Counted from the stretch's first letter, positions 16,832 through 24,808 are shown. The stretch is DNA of 59,047 bases from Victivallaceae bacterium (GCA_024405675.1 JAKSOH010000003.1:1-59047), one strand, 5' to 3'. Notes: generated by a model not told the origin, from the letters alone. Translations and numbers: made by a program.

Positions 16832-17644
16832 CTAGATTCCGGTGGCGAGCCGGTAGGCCAGGTTCTCCGGCAGTCCGGCGTCGATCACCTTCTGCTGTGC
16901 CCAGCCGATGTCATATGGTATGCGGTAGCGTGTCACGGTTTTCGCGACCGTGTCGATCATGGCGAAACTGGCCCTCGGATCGCCGTTTCTCGGCTGACCT
17001 ATGCTTCCGATGTTGAAGAGATACTTGCGTCCCGGCCGATAGACGACCGTCAGTTCGTCCTCGAGCTCGAAGTTCGTGTCGTATTCCTCGGACTCCGCGC
17101 TGTGCACCCAGTCCCTGAGTTCAACAACACCATTGTTTCCGTCCAGGCTCATCGGTTGTTTTTCAAAAGCTATCGGTATGTGCGAATGCCCGCAGAAGCA
17201 GACCGGAGTGAGCTGGTAGCTGAAATGGGCCTCTGCGTGATGTCTCGCGGTGATGTATCCCCAGTTTCTCGGAGTGTCCATCGTGGCATGCACAATGCTG
17301 CATCCGGTTCCTGAAACCATGCTGCTGTCCGGACGGCGCAGGTATTCAGCTTCCTCGGGGGAGAGCTGGTCGCGCGTCCATTCGACCGCTGTCCGCGCCA
17401 GTTCGTTGAAACCGGACAGTTCCGTATTTCCCATGATGGCGTAGTAGTCGTGGTTGCCGATGGCGAACGCCTTCGGCTCGAGTTCGCGGACCATGGCAAT
17501 GCATCGCGACGGTTCGGCGTTGTAGCCGACTATGTCGCCGAGGCATACGAAGTAGTCGATCGAAAGGTCGCCGCATTTCTCCAACACCGCTTCGAACGCA
17601 TCCGCGTTCGAGTGTATGTCGCTGAGAACCGCAATTCTAGCCAT
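16832..17644 (-). CDS. Calcineurin-like metallophosphoesterase
   Basis: 270 residues. All five phosphoesterase motifs are visible: LSDIHSN (7-13), CLGDIVGYNAEP, IGNHDYYAI, IVHATMD (the family's lone-histidine motif) and FCGHSHIP. The two-metal site therefore looks complete. The size and the GDIVGYNAEP motif match the bacterial YfcE/MJ0936-like diadenosine-tetraphosphatase-type cluster, substrate unknown. A near-perfect AGGAGGTGG precedes the ATG. The gene begins 45 bases after the 3' end of the RNase P RNA on the same strand, with no terminator visible between, so it may be transcribed by read-through. Confidence 0.87.
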   Translation of the reverse strand: MARIAVLSDIHSNADAFEAVLEKCGDLSIDYFVCLGDIVGYNAEPSRCIAMVRELEPKAFAIGNHDYYAIMGNTELSGFNELARTAVEWTRDQLSPEEAEYLRRPDSSMVSGTGCSIVHATMDTPRNWGYITARHHAEAHFSYQLTPVCFCGHSHIPIAFEKQPMSLDGNNGVVELRDWVHSAESEEYDTNFELEDELTVVYRPGRKYLFNIGSIGQPRNGDPRASFAMIDTVAKTVTRYRIPYDIGWAQQKVIDAGLPENLAYRLATGI

Positions 17645-17689
17645 AAGGCCACCTCCTGCCAGTCACCGCATGTCAAGCCCGTCGAAGGC

Positions 17690-18040
17690 AACGCATCGTC
17701 CGCTGTAAGCCGGATTCTGTATCGGCCGAGGCGGCCGGCGATCACCTCTCTATGCCAGCGTAACCCGGGGCTTCACGCGTTGCGAGCAACAACTCGTCCC
17801 CTATTTGGTCTTGCTGCAGGAGGAGCTTGCCATGCGACGCGGCTCTCGCCGGCGCCCGGTGGGCTCTTGCCCCACCTTTTCACCCTTACCGGAAAACCGG
17901 CGGTTTGTTTTCTGTTGCGCTTGTCTTGCCGCGGAATATGGTCCGCGGCATCCTTCTTTTCAAAAGGACTCCCCGCTCTGCGCAGTCCGGACTTTCCTCA
18001 TGCCGGTCAAGGCACGCGAACGCCCGCGGACAGGTGCGTT
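17690..18040 (-). ncRNA. rnpB: RNase P RNA (bacterial class A)
   Basis: On the minus strand the 5' part reads GAGGAAAGTCCGGACT with GCGCAGAGCGGG after it. The 3' part reads ACAGAATCCGGCTTACAG; both are the universally conserved core. The ends pair as helix P1: AACGCA...GTCCGC at 18040 downwards with GCGGAC...TGCGTT ending near 17690. This gives about 351 bases, a normal type A size. It processes tRNA 5' ends. Ends are inferred from P1 pairing and may be off by a few bases. Confidence 0.95.
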
Positions 18041-18051
18041 ACCAAAGAACA

Positions 18052-18080
18052 AATATACCGCGAAAACGCGCAACTTACAA
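18052..18080 (-). promoter_or_regulatory. rnpB promoter
   Basis: Minus strand TTGTAA (18080-18075), 17 bp, TATATT (18057-18052), ending 11 bases before the inferred 5' end of the RNA. Confidence 0.65.
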
Positions 18081-18268
18081 AAACATCGCCACATACGAAT
18101 CGTTGGGAATCGAGCATCTCGGATTGCCCTCAGTGTATTCGCGATGGAATTGCGGAAAACTCCGCGTGACAAACAGAAAACATGCAGTGGGAAACATGCG
18201 CAAATCCCTATTTTTGAGAAGAGAAACAACTTTTTTGAGAAAAATTGCAAAAAATCCCTTGAATTCGC
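18081..18268. other. AT-rich intergenic stretch, nothing recognised
   Basis: Together with its two flanking promoters this forms the 318-base gap between rnpB and the 62-residue gene. It is notably AT-richer than its surroundings with A- and T-runs. I see no convincing RNA gene or ORF in it; the A-runs may be curved DNA upstream of the strong promoters. Confidence 0.4.
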
Positions 18269-18296
18269 TTGAAATACTGAAATGTCGGTTTATTAT
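18269..18296 (+). promoter_or_regulatory. Predicted promoter for the 62-residue protein
   Basis: TTGAAA at 18269-18274, 16 bp, TATTAT at 18291-18296. The leader then carries a small hairpin (CCGCA...TGCGG) and AAGGAG before the ATG. Confidence 0.5.
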
Positions 18297-18358
18297 ATTC
18301 TCAGAGCCTAGTGAAAAGCCGCATAAGGTGTGCGGTAAAACAAAAAAGGAGATGGACC

Positions 18359-18547
18359 ATGAATCACGATTTCTACGACGTCAAGACCAAAGGACATGTC
18401 AAGGCCGCAATCATCGAAGTCAAGACCTACGGCGACAAGAAGAATCCGCGCTATCAGGTCATCGGAAAGACCAAGGACGGCCGCAAGGTCTTCAGTTTCG
18501 TCGGAGCCGAGCTCGCCAAGAAGGCCAAGGAAGCCCTCAAGAAGTAG
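18359..18547 (+). CDS. Small basic protein of unknown function (62 residues)
   Basis: 62 residues, Lys-rich, with no membrane segment or signal peptide. The sequence suggests a compact beta-strand/helix protein: FYDVKTKGHVKAAIIEVKTY, then YQVIGKTKDGRKVFSFV, then a C-terminal Lys/Ala helix (AELAKKAKEALKK). It has its own promoter, AAGGAG ribosome binding site and a strong terminator, so it is a complete monocistronic unit, probably well expressed. I do not recognise the family; a nucleic-acid-binding or ribosome-associated role would suit its charge but is a guess. It sits alone between rnpB and thiI. The start at 18359 is chosen over an upstream in-frame ATG because of the ribosome binding site. 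Confidence 0.75.
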   Translation: MNHDFYDVKTKGHVKAAIIEVKTYGDKKNPRYQVIGKTKDGRKVFSFVGAELAKKAKEALKK

Positions 18548-18570
18548 TTCAGCTTTCCAATTGACGGAAG

Positions 18571-18596
18571 ACCCGGGTTCGCCCGGGTTTTTTTTT
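18571..18596 (+). terminator. Rho-independent terminator of the small-protein gene
   Basis: Perfect 7-bp stem ACCCGGG / CCCGGGT closed by a TTCG tetraloop and followed by nine Ts. Confidence 0.92.
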
Positions 18597-18611
18597 ATTG
18601 CCGGGAACCGG

Positions 18612-19817
18612 CTAGATTTCGTCGGTCGGAAGACTCTCCATCTCGGAGGCTATCTTTTCCAGTACCGCCGAATAGCCCGGGATGAGCGATTCCTGGCGTT
18701 CCACCTGCACCAGCGGCGCGGCCGTCGCTGGACTGGTCGGCGCGAACACGGTGCAGCTGTCCGGGACCTGCGGGGCGGAGAGCTCCATGGTTCCAATCTT
18801 CTCCGCGGTGGCGATGGTGTCGAGCTTGTCCTCGCCGATGATCGGCCTGAGAATAAGCATGTCGACCGAACGGTTGATCACATCCAGATTGATCAGCGTC
18901 TGGCTGGCCACCTGTCCAAGCGCCTCTCCGGTCGCCAGCGCGCGACAACCGGTTCTTCTCGCGATTATTTCGGATATCCTCATCATGGCGCGCCGGTAGA
19001 GAATGGTTCGGAAACGCTCCTCGCAATTGTCCCTGACGAGCTTCTGGAACTCGGCCAGATTCACCAGATGCAGCGTCCCCGACATCTGGAAGCGGTTCAG
19101 GTGCCGCGCGATACGGCGCACCTTCTCCGTGGTTTCCGGAGGAGTGTAGGGCGCGCTGTGGAAACTCACGTAGTCGCACGGCGCCCCGCGCTTCATCATG
19201 AGAAAGCTCGCCACCGGCGAATCAATTCCGCCGGAAAGCAGCGAAAGCACGCGCGGATTGCTTCCGGTCGGAAGGCCGCCGATGCACTTGACGCTGTCCG
19301 TGTACAGCACGGCGAACTCATCGCGTATCTCTACTCCAAGCGTAATCTTCGCATTGTCTAGGTCTATGGAGAAGCTCCTCATGTCCGGCTCTTCCGCTAT
19401 TTTCGTCACCAGGTCGATTTCGAGGTCGTGGCTGCGTAGGGGGAAGCGCTTGTCGCTTCTTCTCGCGCGAATCCTGAAAGTCACGCCGTCCTCCTCCGGA
19501 TCCAGTAGCATTTTGGCCAGCCGGACCGCTCCTTTTTCTATATCTTCGAGTTTTGCCGGGATCCTGGCGCAAAACGAATAGCTGCAAAGTCCGCAGACCC
19601 GCTTTAGCCCGTCTGCAATCGCCGCGCGTTCGCAGTCGGTGAATGCGTTACCGTCGGCGCGATCTATCCAGATGCGTCCGCGCACTCTTCCTGCCCTGAC
19701 TCCCTCTAGATTGCGCAGCTGATGCCTTATGTTGTCCAGGAGCGTGCGCTCGAACATGATGCGGTTGTTGCCTTTTGTCGCTATTTCGTGATACCGCCCG
19801 ATTACGCAATTGTACAT
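18612..19817 (-). CDS. thiI: tRNA 4-thiouridine sulfurtransferase
   Basis: 401 residues. A THUMP-type RNA-binding half is followed by the PP-loop ATP pyrophosphatase motif SGGIDSPVA. The family stretch ALATGEALGQVASQTL comes next, and near the C-terminus is the conserved cysteine in PDSCTVFAP, which is the persulfide-attacked cysteine in Bacillus-type enzymes. It makes s4U8 in tRNA and may also feed thiazole synthesis. There is no C-terminal rhodanese domain, so sulfur must come directly from a cysteine desulfurase, as in Bacillus. The start is preceded by GGAGG. It converges on the 62-residue gene; the terminator between them has a T-tract only for the other strand. Confidence 0.93.
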   Translation of the reverse strand: MYNCVIGRYHEIATKGNNRIMFERTLLDNIRHQLRNLEGVRAGRVRGRIWIDRADGNAFTDCERAAIADGLKRVCGLCSYSFCARIPAKLEDIEKGAVRLAKMLLDPEEDGVTFRIRARRSDKRFPLRSHDLEIDLVTKIAEEPDMRSFSIDLDNAKITLGVEIRDEFAVLYTDSVKCIGGLPTGSNPRVLSLLSGGIDSPVASFLMMKRGAPCDYVSFHSAPYTPPETTEKVRRIARHLNRFQMSGTLHLVNLAEFQKLVRDNCEERFRTILYRRAMMRISEIIARRTGCRALATGEALGQVASQTLINLDVINRSVDMLILRPIIGEDKLDTIATAEKIGTMELSAPQVPDSCTVFAPTSPATAAPLVQVERQESLIPGYSAVLEKIASEMESLPTDEI

Positions 19818-19871
19818 TTCTCAATCCTCCGGTTCTTTGGCGTTTCCCGGCTAATATAGGTCGCCTGCGGC

Positions 19872-19900
19872 TTGAAAAAAAGCTCAAACCGGAGTATGTT
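19872..19900 (+). promoter_or_regulatory. Predicted promoter for the TolC-like gene
   Basis: TTGAAA at 19872-19877, exactly 17 bp, TATGTT at 19895-19900, with a ~50-base leader and GGGAGAG before the ATG. Confidence 0.6.
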
Positions 19901-19956
19901 TAGTGGAAAAATAATTTGAGATATAAACGATTGTTTCATCACATGGGGAGAGACAA

Positions 19957-21636
19957 ATGAACTCACGTCAAGGTTTATTGGCTTGCCTGATGGCGACAGC
20001 GGTGCTCGGCGGATGCTATAGCTATGAGAAGCCGCCAGTAGCGACAATGGGAACTACTTACACCGAACGCCAGCACGATGATGCGGACAATATGTTCGAC
20101 GGCATCACGAATCTCACGTTGGAGCAGGCTCAGGAAATAGCGCTCAAGAATAACACGACCTACATCATCGCGCACCACAATGTTGCTGCCGCGCACATGA
20201 GATTCCTGCAGTCCCTCAGTGGCTACCTGCCGAAGGTGACGGCGAGCGCTTCGCTTTCTCGGGGGCATTCCTGGCCGGGCACAGACAAGAACAGTCCGCC
20301 GCTCAGCGGAAACGCGGCACATCCCCGCGTCACGACCAACAACTTCGATGTCGGCGTGCAGGCAACCATGCTGTTCTTCGACGGCTTGCAGCGCGAGTTC
20401 GGAGTGATGGCGGCCAACCATGACGAGAAGTACTACAAGAATCTTGACGACGACGCTCGCCGCAACGTGCTTCAGGCCGTCGCCACCGCCTACAACGCGG
20501 TTTTGCTGAGTCGCGAGGGCCAGCGCATCGCCGAAGAGGACCGGCAATTCCAGTTGAGCTCGCTCAAGGAGGCCCGCTACAAGTTCGAGGCCGGAGCGGT
20601 TCCGCTTAGTGACGTGCTGAACTTCGAGATATTGGCGAACAACGCCGACGTCAAGATGATCGAGGCGACCGCAGATTATGTCACCGCGAAGTGCGCATTG
20701 GCCACGCTGCTCGGGTATCCAGACGGCGAGTTCCCGAAGAACGTCGAGTTCACCAGCGACTACAAGTCCGAATTCATTTCCCTGCCTCCGGTGGAGAAGT
20801 TTCTTGACGCGGCCCTCGCCAACCGCCCGGACCTCAAGGGATACAGGGAGCAGTTGCAGATTGCCAAGTATAACTTGTATTCGACTTACGGCACCTATTC
20901 GCCGACCGTCAGCGGCTTCCTGCGTTTCGGATACGGATCCAATTCCAGTACCAACCAGAACTATCCGTCTTCCTACTACGACTACACGCACACCTACACC
21001 AACGACACCTCGTTCTCCTACGGCCTGACGGCCGACTGGGTGGTGTTCTCGGGATTCGCCCGCTACAACCAGATGCGCGAACGCCAGGCGCAGGTCGCCA
21101 TCAGCGACTACACCGTGACCAGGCAGTGGCATCAGGTTGTCAACGATGTGCGTCTCGCATATACCAACTACAACCGCCAGATTGAGAATACCAAGAAGCT
21201 CCTTGAAATAAGGAACCTGAGCTTCCAGCAACGCGGACTGGTCGACGAGGAGTACCGCAACGGAAACACCGTCCTCACTCGTCTCAACGAGGCCCAGAAG
21301 GACTACACGAACGCCGAGTTGAATCTGGCGAATGGATACACCGGCATCCAGAACGCCAAGGCGCAGATGAAGGCTGCAGTCGGACTTGACAGTATAGACG
21401 AATTCCTCGTTCCTCAGCAAACCGATGGTAAGCCGCAGACGGCCCCGGTCGCTGAGGCGGCAGTCGCGCAAAAAACGGAACTTTCGTCCGAATCCGCTCC
21501 TGCCACCGCGGAAACTACGACTTCTGCAACAGCCGACACTGCCGAGGCTGCCGCTCCTGTCGCGGATCCGGTTCAAAACGCTCCAGCCCAGGCTGGCGAA
21601 TCCGCGGTGCCGGAGATTCCGGCCCGCGCCAGGTAG
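19957..21636 (+). CDS. TolC/OprM-family outer-membrane efflux lipoprotein with Ala/Pro/Thr tail
   Basis: 559 residues. The N-terminal signal ends in a lipobox (AVLGGC, Cys 22), so the protein is probably acylated as in OprM-type channels. Two repeats typical of outer-membrane efflux proteins follow: the first begins LTLEQAQEIALKNN near residue 50 with YKFEAGAVPLSDVLNFE, the second spans ~270-460 with YRNGNTVLTRLNEAQKDYTNAELNL. The last ~85 residues (from about 475) are a low-complexity Ala/Pro/Glu/Thr tail not needed for the barrel. No periplasmic adaptor or inner-membrane pump lies next to it, so its partners must be elsewhere. It begins a plus-strand series with def, a DUF1189-like gene and the D123 homologue. 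Confidence 0.88.
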   Translation: MNSRQGLLACLMATAVLGGCYSYEKPPVATMGTTYTERQHDDADNMFDGITNLTLEQAQEIALKNNTTYIIAHHNVAAAHMRFLQSLSGYLPKVTASASLSRGHSWPGTDKNSPPLSGNAAHPRVTTNNFDVGVQATMLFFDGLQREFGVMAANHDEKYYKNLDDDARRNVLQAVATAYNAVLLSREGQRIAEEDRQFQLSSLKEARYKFEAGAVPLSDVLNFEILANNADVKMIEATADYVTAKCALATLLGYPDGEFPKNVEFTSDYKSEFISLPPVEKFLDAALANRPDLKGYREQLQIAKYNLYSTYGTYSPTVSGFLRFGYGSNSSTNQNYPSSYYDYTHTYTNDTSFSYGLTADWVVFSGFARYNQMRERQAQVAISDYTVTRQWHQVVNDVRLAYTNYNRQIENTKKLLEIRNLSFQQRGLVDEEYRNGNTVLTRLNEAQKDYTNAELNLANGYTGIQNAKAQMKAAVGLDSIDEFLVPQQTDGKPQTAPVAEAAVAQKTELSSESAPATAETTTSATADTAEAAAPVADPVQNAPAQAGESAVPEIPARAR

Positions 21637-21683
21637 GCAGTCTCGTGGGCAGGCAGCGCGGAGATAGACGCGCATGTCCAGAC

Positions 21684-22250
21684 ATGCGCCTGATTGGTGA
21701 TGGTGTGCTTGCTCAAAAGGCGGCTCCCGTCGAGCGCATAGACAATTCAACGATAGATCTCGCAAACGACATGTTGGCGGCGATGCGGGCTCGCAACGGC
21801 ATTGGACTTGCCGCCCCGCAGATCGGCGTGTCGCTCCGCATGGTAGTCATCGACGTTCCATTTGATGAGGACGAGAAGCATAACGGGGCGGATGACGAAG
21901 CGATTCTGGCCAGCATGCCGCTCCTTTTGGTCAATCCCAAGATAATCGCGCTTTCCGGAGCGTTTGTCGAGCGCGACGAGGGGTGTCTTTCCATCCCCGG
22001 GCTGTATCTTCCTGTGATCCGGCAGGACATCGTGCGGGTTTCCTTTCAGGATGCCCGTGGAAAAAACATCGAGGCGGCATGCTCGGGATTACTCGGACGT
22101 TGCACTCAGCACGAGGTCGATCATCTGGATGGAATACTTTTCGTGGATCGCCTCTCTCCAGAGACGGCGTCCGGAGCCGCCGGCCGTCTAAATGAGGTGA
22201 AGCGCGACGCCGAACGTCGCGGATTCCGCATTCATTGCGCGGGCAAGTGA
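21684..22250 (+). CDS. def: Peptide deformylase
   Basis: 188 residues from the ATG at 21684. It removes the formyl group from nascent protein N-termini. The three deformylase motifs are complete: GIGLAAPQIG (39-48), EGCLSIPG (99-106) with metal ligand C101, and QHEVDHLDG (142-150) with H143, E144 and H147. The protein has an acidic insertion (DEDEKHNGADDEA) between motifs 1 and 2. A GTG at 21645 would add 13 residues; the shorter start aligns with usual deformylase N-termini, but neither has a strong ribosome binding site. No fmt gene is adjacent. It lies 47 bases after the TolC-like gene and 10 before the DUF1189-like gene. Confidence 0.93.
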   Translation: MRLIGDGVLAQKAAPVERIDNSTIDLANDMLAAMRARNGIGLAAPQIGVSLRMVVIDVPFDEDEKHNGADDEAILASMPLLLVNPKIIALSGAFVERDEGCLSIPGLYLPVIRQDIVRVSFQDARGKNIEAACSGLLGRCTQHEVDHLDGILFVDRLSPETASGAAGRLNEVKRDAERRGFRIHCAGK

Positions 22251-22260
22251 GGATTCGCCG

Positions 22261-23145
22261 ATGAACTTCTTCCGGACTTTATTCTGCATTTGTCGCGGAA
22301 CGTACGATTTTCCCGAACTTACGGAAAACAAAGTCTGGAAAGTTCTGTTCCATTTGTTGTTTCTCGTCTTCATTATGTCTGTGGTCGTTTCCTTCGGCAT
22401 GTCATACCGATTCAACAGCACGATGCGCCAGTTTGAGAAGGATTACAGCATCGCCTTCGGATCGGAAATCAAGTTCACAAGGGATGTAGGCATCGTTCCA
22501 AGCCGCAATCCCGAGCAGCCGCGTTCCATCCCCATGCCGTTCGGAGGCCGGCTGTTTTACGTTGGCACCACCCCGTCCACCAGTTCTGTGTCACCGCTTG
22601 GCATTTCCGGATTGAACTATTTCGTGCATTGGTCCGGAGGAATTCCGTCCCTGGTGATGCGCGTCAACAACGATGATGCGTCAGCTTCGGATTGGTTGAT
22701 CGGCAGGGAAGGCGAGATGCCGGTCCGGGTTTCCGGAGCAGAGGAGATGATAAGAATCGTTTCGTCCCGCCCGGAGGGAAGGCGCTGGCAGTGGGGCGAC
22801 ATGGAATCGATTTCTGTCAGCAACTTGTTCGACGGATTCCGTAGTGCTGCGTCATTTCTCTTCTTCTGGGCGCACTTCATCACGTCGCTTCTAACTGCGT
22901 TGTTTTTCTCGCTTTGCTTTTTCGTCCTGCATTCAATCTGGCGGGACCGCAAGTTGCGCGGCCTTAGATTGTTGAAAACCGTGATTTATGCGGGATTCCC
23001 GGCCATGATAATCGCCGGAATGTTCCCGGCGCTTGATTTGCCTGCGTTCAATTATTCGACGGTATATGTGTTCTGCCTCTTCGTGTACTGGTGGCCGGTA
23101 TCGGCCCGCATGGAGAGGGAACTCGCTAAAGAGGAAAGGAGTTGA
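22261..23145 (+). CDS. DUF1189-like integral membrane protein
   Basis: 294 residues. One N-terminal transmembrane segment (about 27-48) is followed by a ~150-residue extracytoplasmic domain. Three to four C-terminal transmembrane segments (from about 200: FLFFWAHFITSLLTALFFSLCFFV, VIYAGFPAMIIAGMF, VYVFCLFVYWWPV) complete it. This layout and the opening FFRTLFCICRGTYDFPELTENK resemble DUF1189 proteins, whose role is unknown. The extracytoplasmic domain contains Gly/Ser-rich turns but no recognisable active site. The start follows the def stop by 10 bases with GTGAGGA before it, and the stop lies 4 bases before the D123-like gene, so the two are probably co-translated. Family assignment is tentative. 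Confidence 0.65.
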   Translation: MNFFRTLFCICRGTYDFPELTENKVWKVLFHLLFLVFIMSVVVSFGMSYRFNSTMRQFEKDYSIAFGSEIKFTRDVGIVPSRNPEQPRSIPMPFGGRLFYVGTTPSTSSVSPLGISGLNYFVHWSGGIPSLVMRVNNDDASASDWLIGREGEMPVRVSGAEEMIRIVSSRPEGRRWQWGDMESISVSNLFDGFRSAASFLFFWAHFITSLLTALFFSLCFFVLHSIWRDRKLRGLRLLKTVIYAGFPAMIIAGMFPALDLPAFNYSTVYVFCLFVYWWPVSARMERELAKEERS

Positions 23146-23149
23146 TGCC

Positions 23150-23881
23150 ATGCTGGTACACGATGATCTAATGAGCCTGCCGAAGTGGTATCCGGTTCTG
23201 CACGCCTACACCTTCCCAACCAGTTTCGTCACGCTGACGGACGAGCAGCTGGCGATTTTGCGTCGGGATGATTCCGCGGATTGCATCAGCTATCCCGCCA
23301 TCAAGGAGTTGCTGGCAACCATGCGCAACGAGCTAGAGGACATAAGCGGCAACTGCTTCGCTGGCGTCGATTGCTGCAGTCCGACCGATACAGACCGCTT
23401 CCGCGATAAACGCGGCGCGACCTATTCGGCGAATAGCACGCTCCTGAATCTCATGCACAGCGACAAGGTACGCGAGGCGATACGCGAAGGCAAGGTTACT
23501 TCCATTTGCTTGCGTCCGTTCCGCAGAATGCAGCCGGCGCGCGAGTTTCGGCTTTTTATTACCTGTGGCGAGCTCGTCGCCATGAGCCAGTATCATCTGA
23601 CAAGGCATTTCCGCCGTTTGGCTGGCGCGAGGGAGAAGTACTGGAACCTGGCTTACGATTTTGTAAAGGTCGTGCGCAATCTCCTGCCGGATGAGAATAT
23701 CGTCATGGATATTTACGTGAGTGCTACCGGAACGATTTACATTGTCGATTTTAATCCATGGGGCGAGCCCACCGATCCCAAGATGCTCATCCGTTGGGAT
23801 CGCGACTGGAGCAAGGAAATCGGCATAGTGCTTATGGAACCTCCGCTGCCGTTGTCCGGGGATGTGAACGTCTCCTTCTAA
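23150..23881 (+). CDS. CDC123/D123-family ATP-grasp-like protein
   Basis: 243 residues. The sequence follows the D123 pattern: WYPVLHAYTFPTSFVTLTDEQ at the N-terminus, a basic middle block, REFRLFITCGELVAMSQYH (the equivalent of the eukaryotic REFRVFV...ISQR region) and NIVMDIYVSATGTIYIVDFNPWGEPTDP, where the DxY and DFNP acidic residues would bind Mg-ATP. Eukaryotic CDC123 helps assemble initiation factor eIF2, which bacteria lack, so the bacterial target is unknown. The start is set by AGGAG eight bases before the ATG. It is the last gene of the TolC-def-DUF1189 series and is followed by a terminator. Confidence 0.72.
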   Translation: MLVHDDLMSLPKWYPVLHAYTFPTSFVTLTDEQLAILRRDDSADCISYPAIKELLATMRNELEDISGNCFAGVDCCSPTDTDRFRDKRGATYSANSTLLNLMHSDKVREAIREGKVTSICLRPFRRMQPAREFRLFITCGELVAMSQYHLTRHFRRLAGAREKYWNLAYDFVKVVRNLLPDENIVMDIYVSATGTIYIVDFNPWGEPTDPKMLIRWDRDWSKEIGIVLMEPPLPLSGDVNVSF

Positions 23882-23901
23882 CCGGTGCTCGACAACAAAA
23901 G

Positions 23902-23927
23902 ACCCGATCGCCTTCAGGCGATCGGGT
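23902..23927. terminator. Bidirectional terminator between the D123-like gene and the tRNA pair
   Basis: An 11-bp perfect stem (ACCCGATCGCC / GGCGATCGGGT) with a TTCA loop. Tails are TGTTTTGT on the plus strand and CTTTTGTTG on the minus strand. Confidence 0.85.
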
Positions 23928-23938
23928 TGTTTTGTCAA

Positions 23939-24015
23939 TGGTGGGCGCAGCAGAACTCGAATCTGCGACCCCTGCCGTGTGAAAGCAGTGCTCTAACCGA
24001 CTGAGCCATGCGCCC
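23939..24015 (-). tRNA. tRNA-Val (CAC)
   Basis: A 77-base cloverleaf including an encoded CCA. Acceptor stem GGGCGCA/TGCGCCC, D arm GGCTCAGTCGGTTAGAGC, anticodon loop TTCACAC giving CAC, and T loop TTCGAGT. It is the second gene of a two-tRNA transcript ending at the bidirectional terminator. Confidence 0.95.
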
Positions 24016-24021
24016 ATTGAG

Positions 24022-24096
24022 TGGCATCTCCAACGGGATTCGAACCCATATTGCCAGGATGAAAACCTGATGTCCTAACCCTTAGACGATGGAGAC
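24022..24096 (-). tRNA. tRNA-Glu (TTC)
   Basis: 75 bases with an encoded CCA. Anticodon loop TTTTCAT gives TTC; T loop TTCGAAT. The acceptor stem opens with a G1-T72 wobble pair and the discriminator base is G. First gene of the tRNA-Glu/tRNA-Val pair. Confidence 0.94.
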
Positions 24097-24107
24097 ACGA
24101 CTTGCAT

Positions 24108-24135
24108 ACTATACATTCGTCCTGTTTTTTTTCAA
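24108..24135 (-). promoter_or_regulatory. Promoter of the tRNA-Glu/tRNA-Val unit
   Basis: Minus strand TTGAAA (24135-24130), 16 bp with a run of As, TATAGT (24113-24108), ending 11 bases before the mature tRNA-Glu 5' end. Confidence 0.6.
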
Positions 24136-24184
24136 CTGCATTCTAGTGATTGCCGGTGGGAAATGCTCGCTAATTGCACGGTTT

Positions 24185-24808
24185 TTAGCATTCAGGATAC
24201 CGACGCGCCACGATGGCGCGGATTCGTTCGTCGGGGAAACGCTTTGCCATGGTTCCGCCAGTTGACAATATCACGTTTTTAAAGGCGACGAAAGCGGTTT
24301 CGCCATCCCCGTGAATCGGGGGGAGGGCGGCGCAACGATCCAAGGCCAGCAGCACTTCGCCGGCTATCTTCCCTGCCATGGTCGTGAAGTCCATGTTTCC
24401 GGACTTCGCCATGGCGTTGAACAATACGACTTCTGTTCTCGGGTATCCGGAACAGATCAGGTTCCATGGATCCGGGCAAGTCGAAGCGTCATTGCTATTC
24501 CTGAAATCGGTACGCAGAAGTACTGCGGGAATGTCCAGCATCTTCGCAATGCAGAACTCGGCCACCGTGCCGGAATCGAGATCCGCTCCATCGAAGTTCG
24601 CTACGAACGCATCGGCGGAGAACAGCGCTTCGAAATCATCGTCTCTAATGCTCGTGCCCCGGTCGCTGTTGGAAGGATTTTCCTGCGGCAACAACGCCTT
24701 CCATCTTCCCTGTGCCGCGCTGTTGAAGGCATCGGCCAACAGCTTGTTGCCGACAAGTTCCTTGAAATCGAAGAGTCCTCCTCCCCAATAGATTGTTTTG
24801 TGGTCCAT
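24185..24808 (-). CDS. Nucleoside 2-deoxyribosyltransferase-like protein
   Basis: 207 residues from ATG 24808. It opens IYWGGGLFDFKELVGNKLLADAF, matching the family's substrate-entry region. The acidic stretch RDDDFEALFSADAFVANFDG and then DSGTVAEFCIAKML follow; the latter holds the catalytic Glu in the usual SGTxxExG-like context. Such enzymes swap bases on deoxynucleosides, or hydrolyse them, in salvage. The C-terminal ~60 residues are less typical. The ribosome binding site is poor. The start is supported by the promoter at 24938-24966, which would place the transcript start near 24931 and so rule out the longer reading frame. It ends 88 bases from the tRNA pair and is transcribed alone. 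Confidence 0.75.
   Translation of the reverse strand: MDHKTIYWGGGLFDFKELVGNKLLADAFNSAAQGRWKALLPQENPSNSDRGTSIRDDDFEALFSADAFVANFDGADLDSGTVAEFCIAKMLDIPAVLLRTDFRNSNDASTCPDPWNLICSGYPRTEVVLFNAMAKSGNMDFTTMAGKIAGEVLLALDRCAALPPIHGDGETAFVAFKNVILSTGGTMAKRFPDERIRAIVARRYPEC

Noticed and set aside
19975-21765. 596-codon minus-strand frame opposite the TolC-like gene
   Set aside because: Composition is Val/Gly/Arg-rich without motifs; the plus frame has a lipobox, efflux-protein repeats, a promoter and a ribosome binding site.
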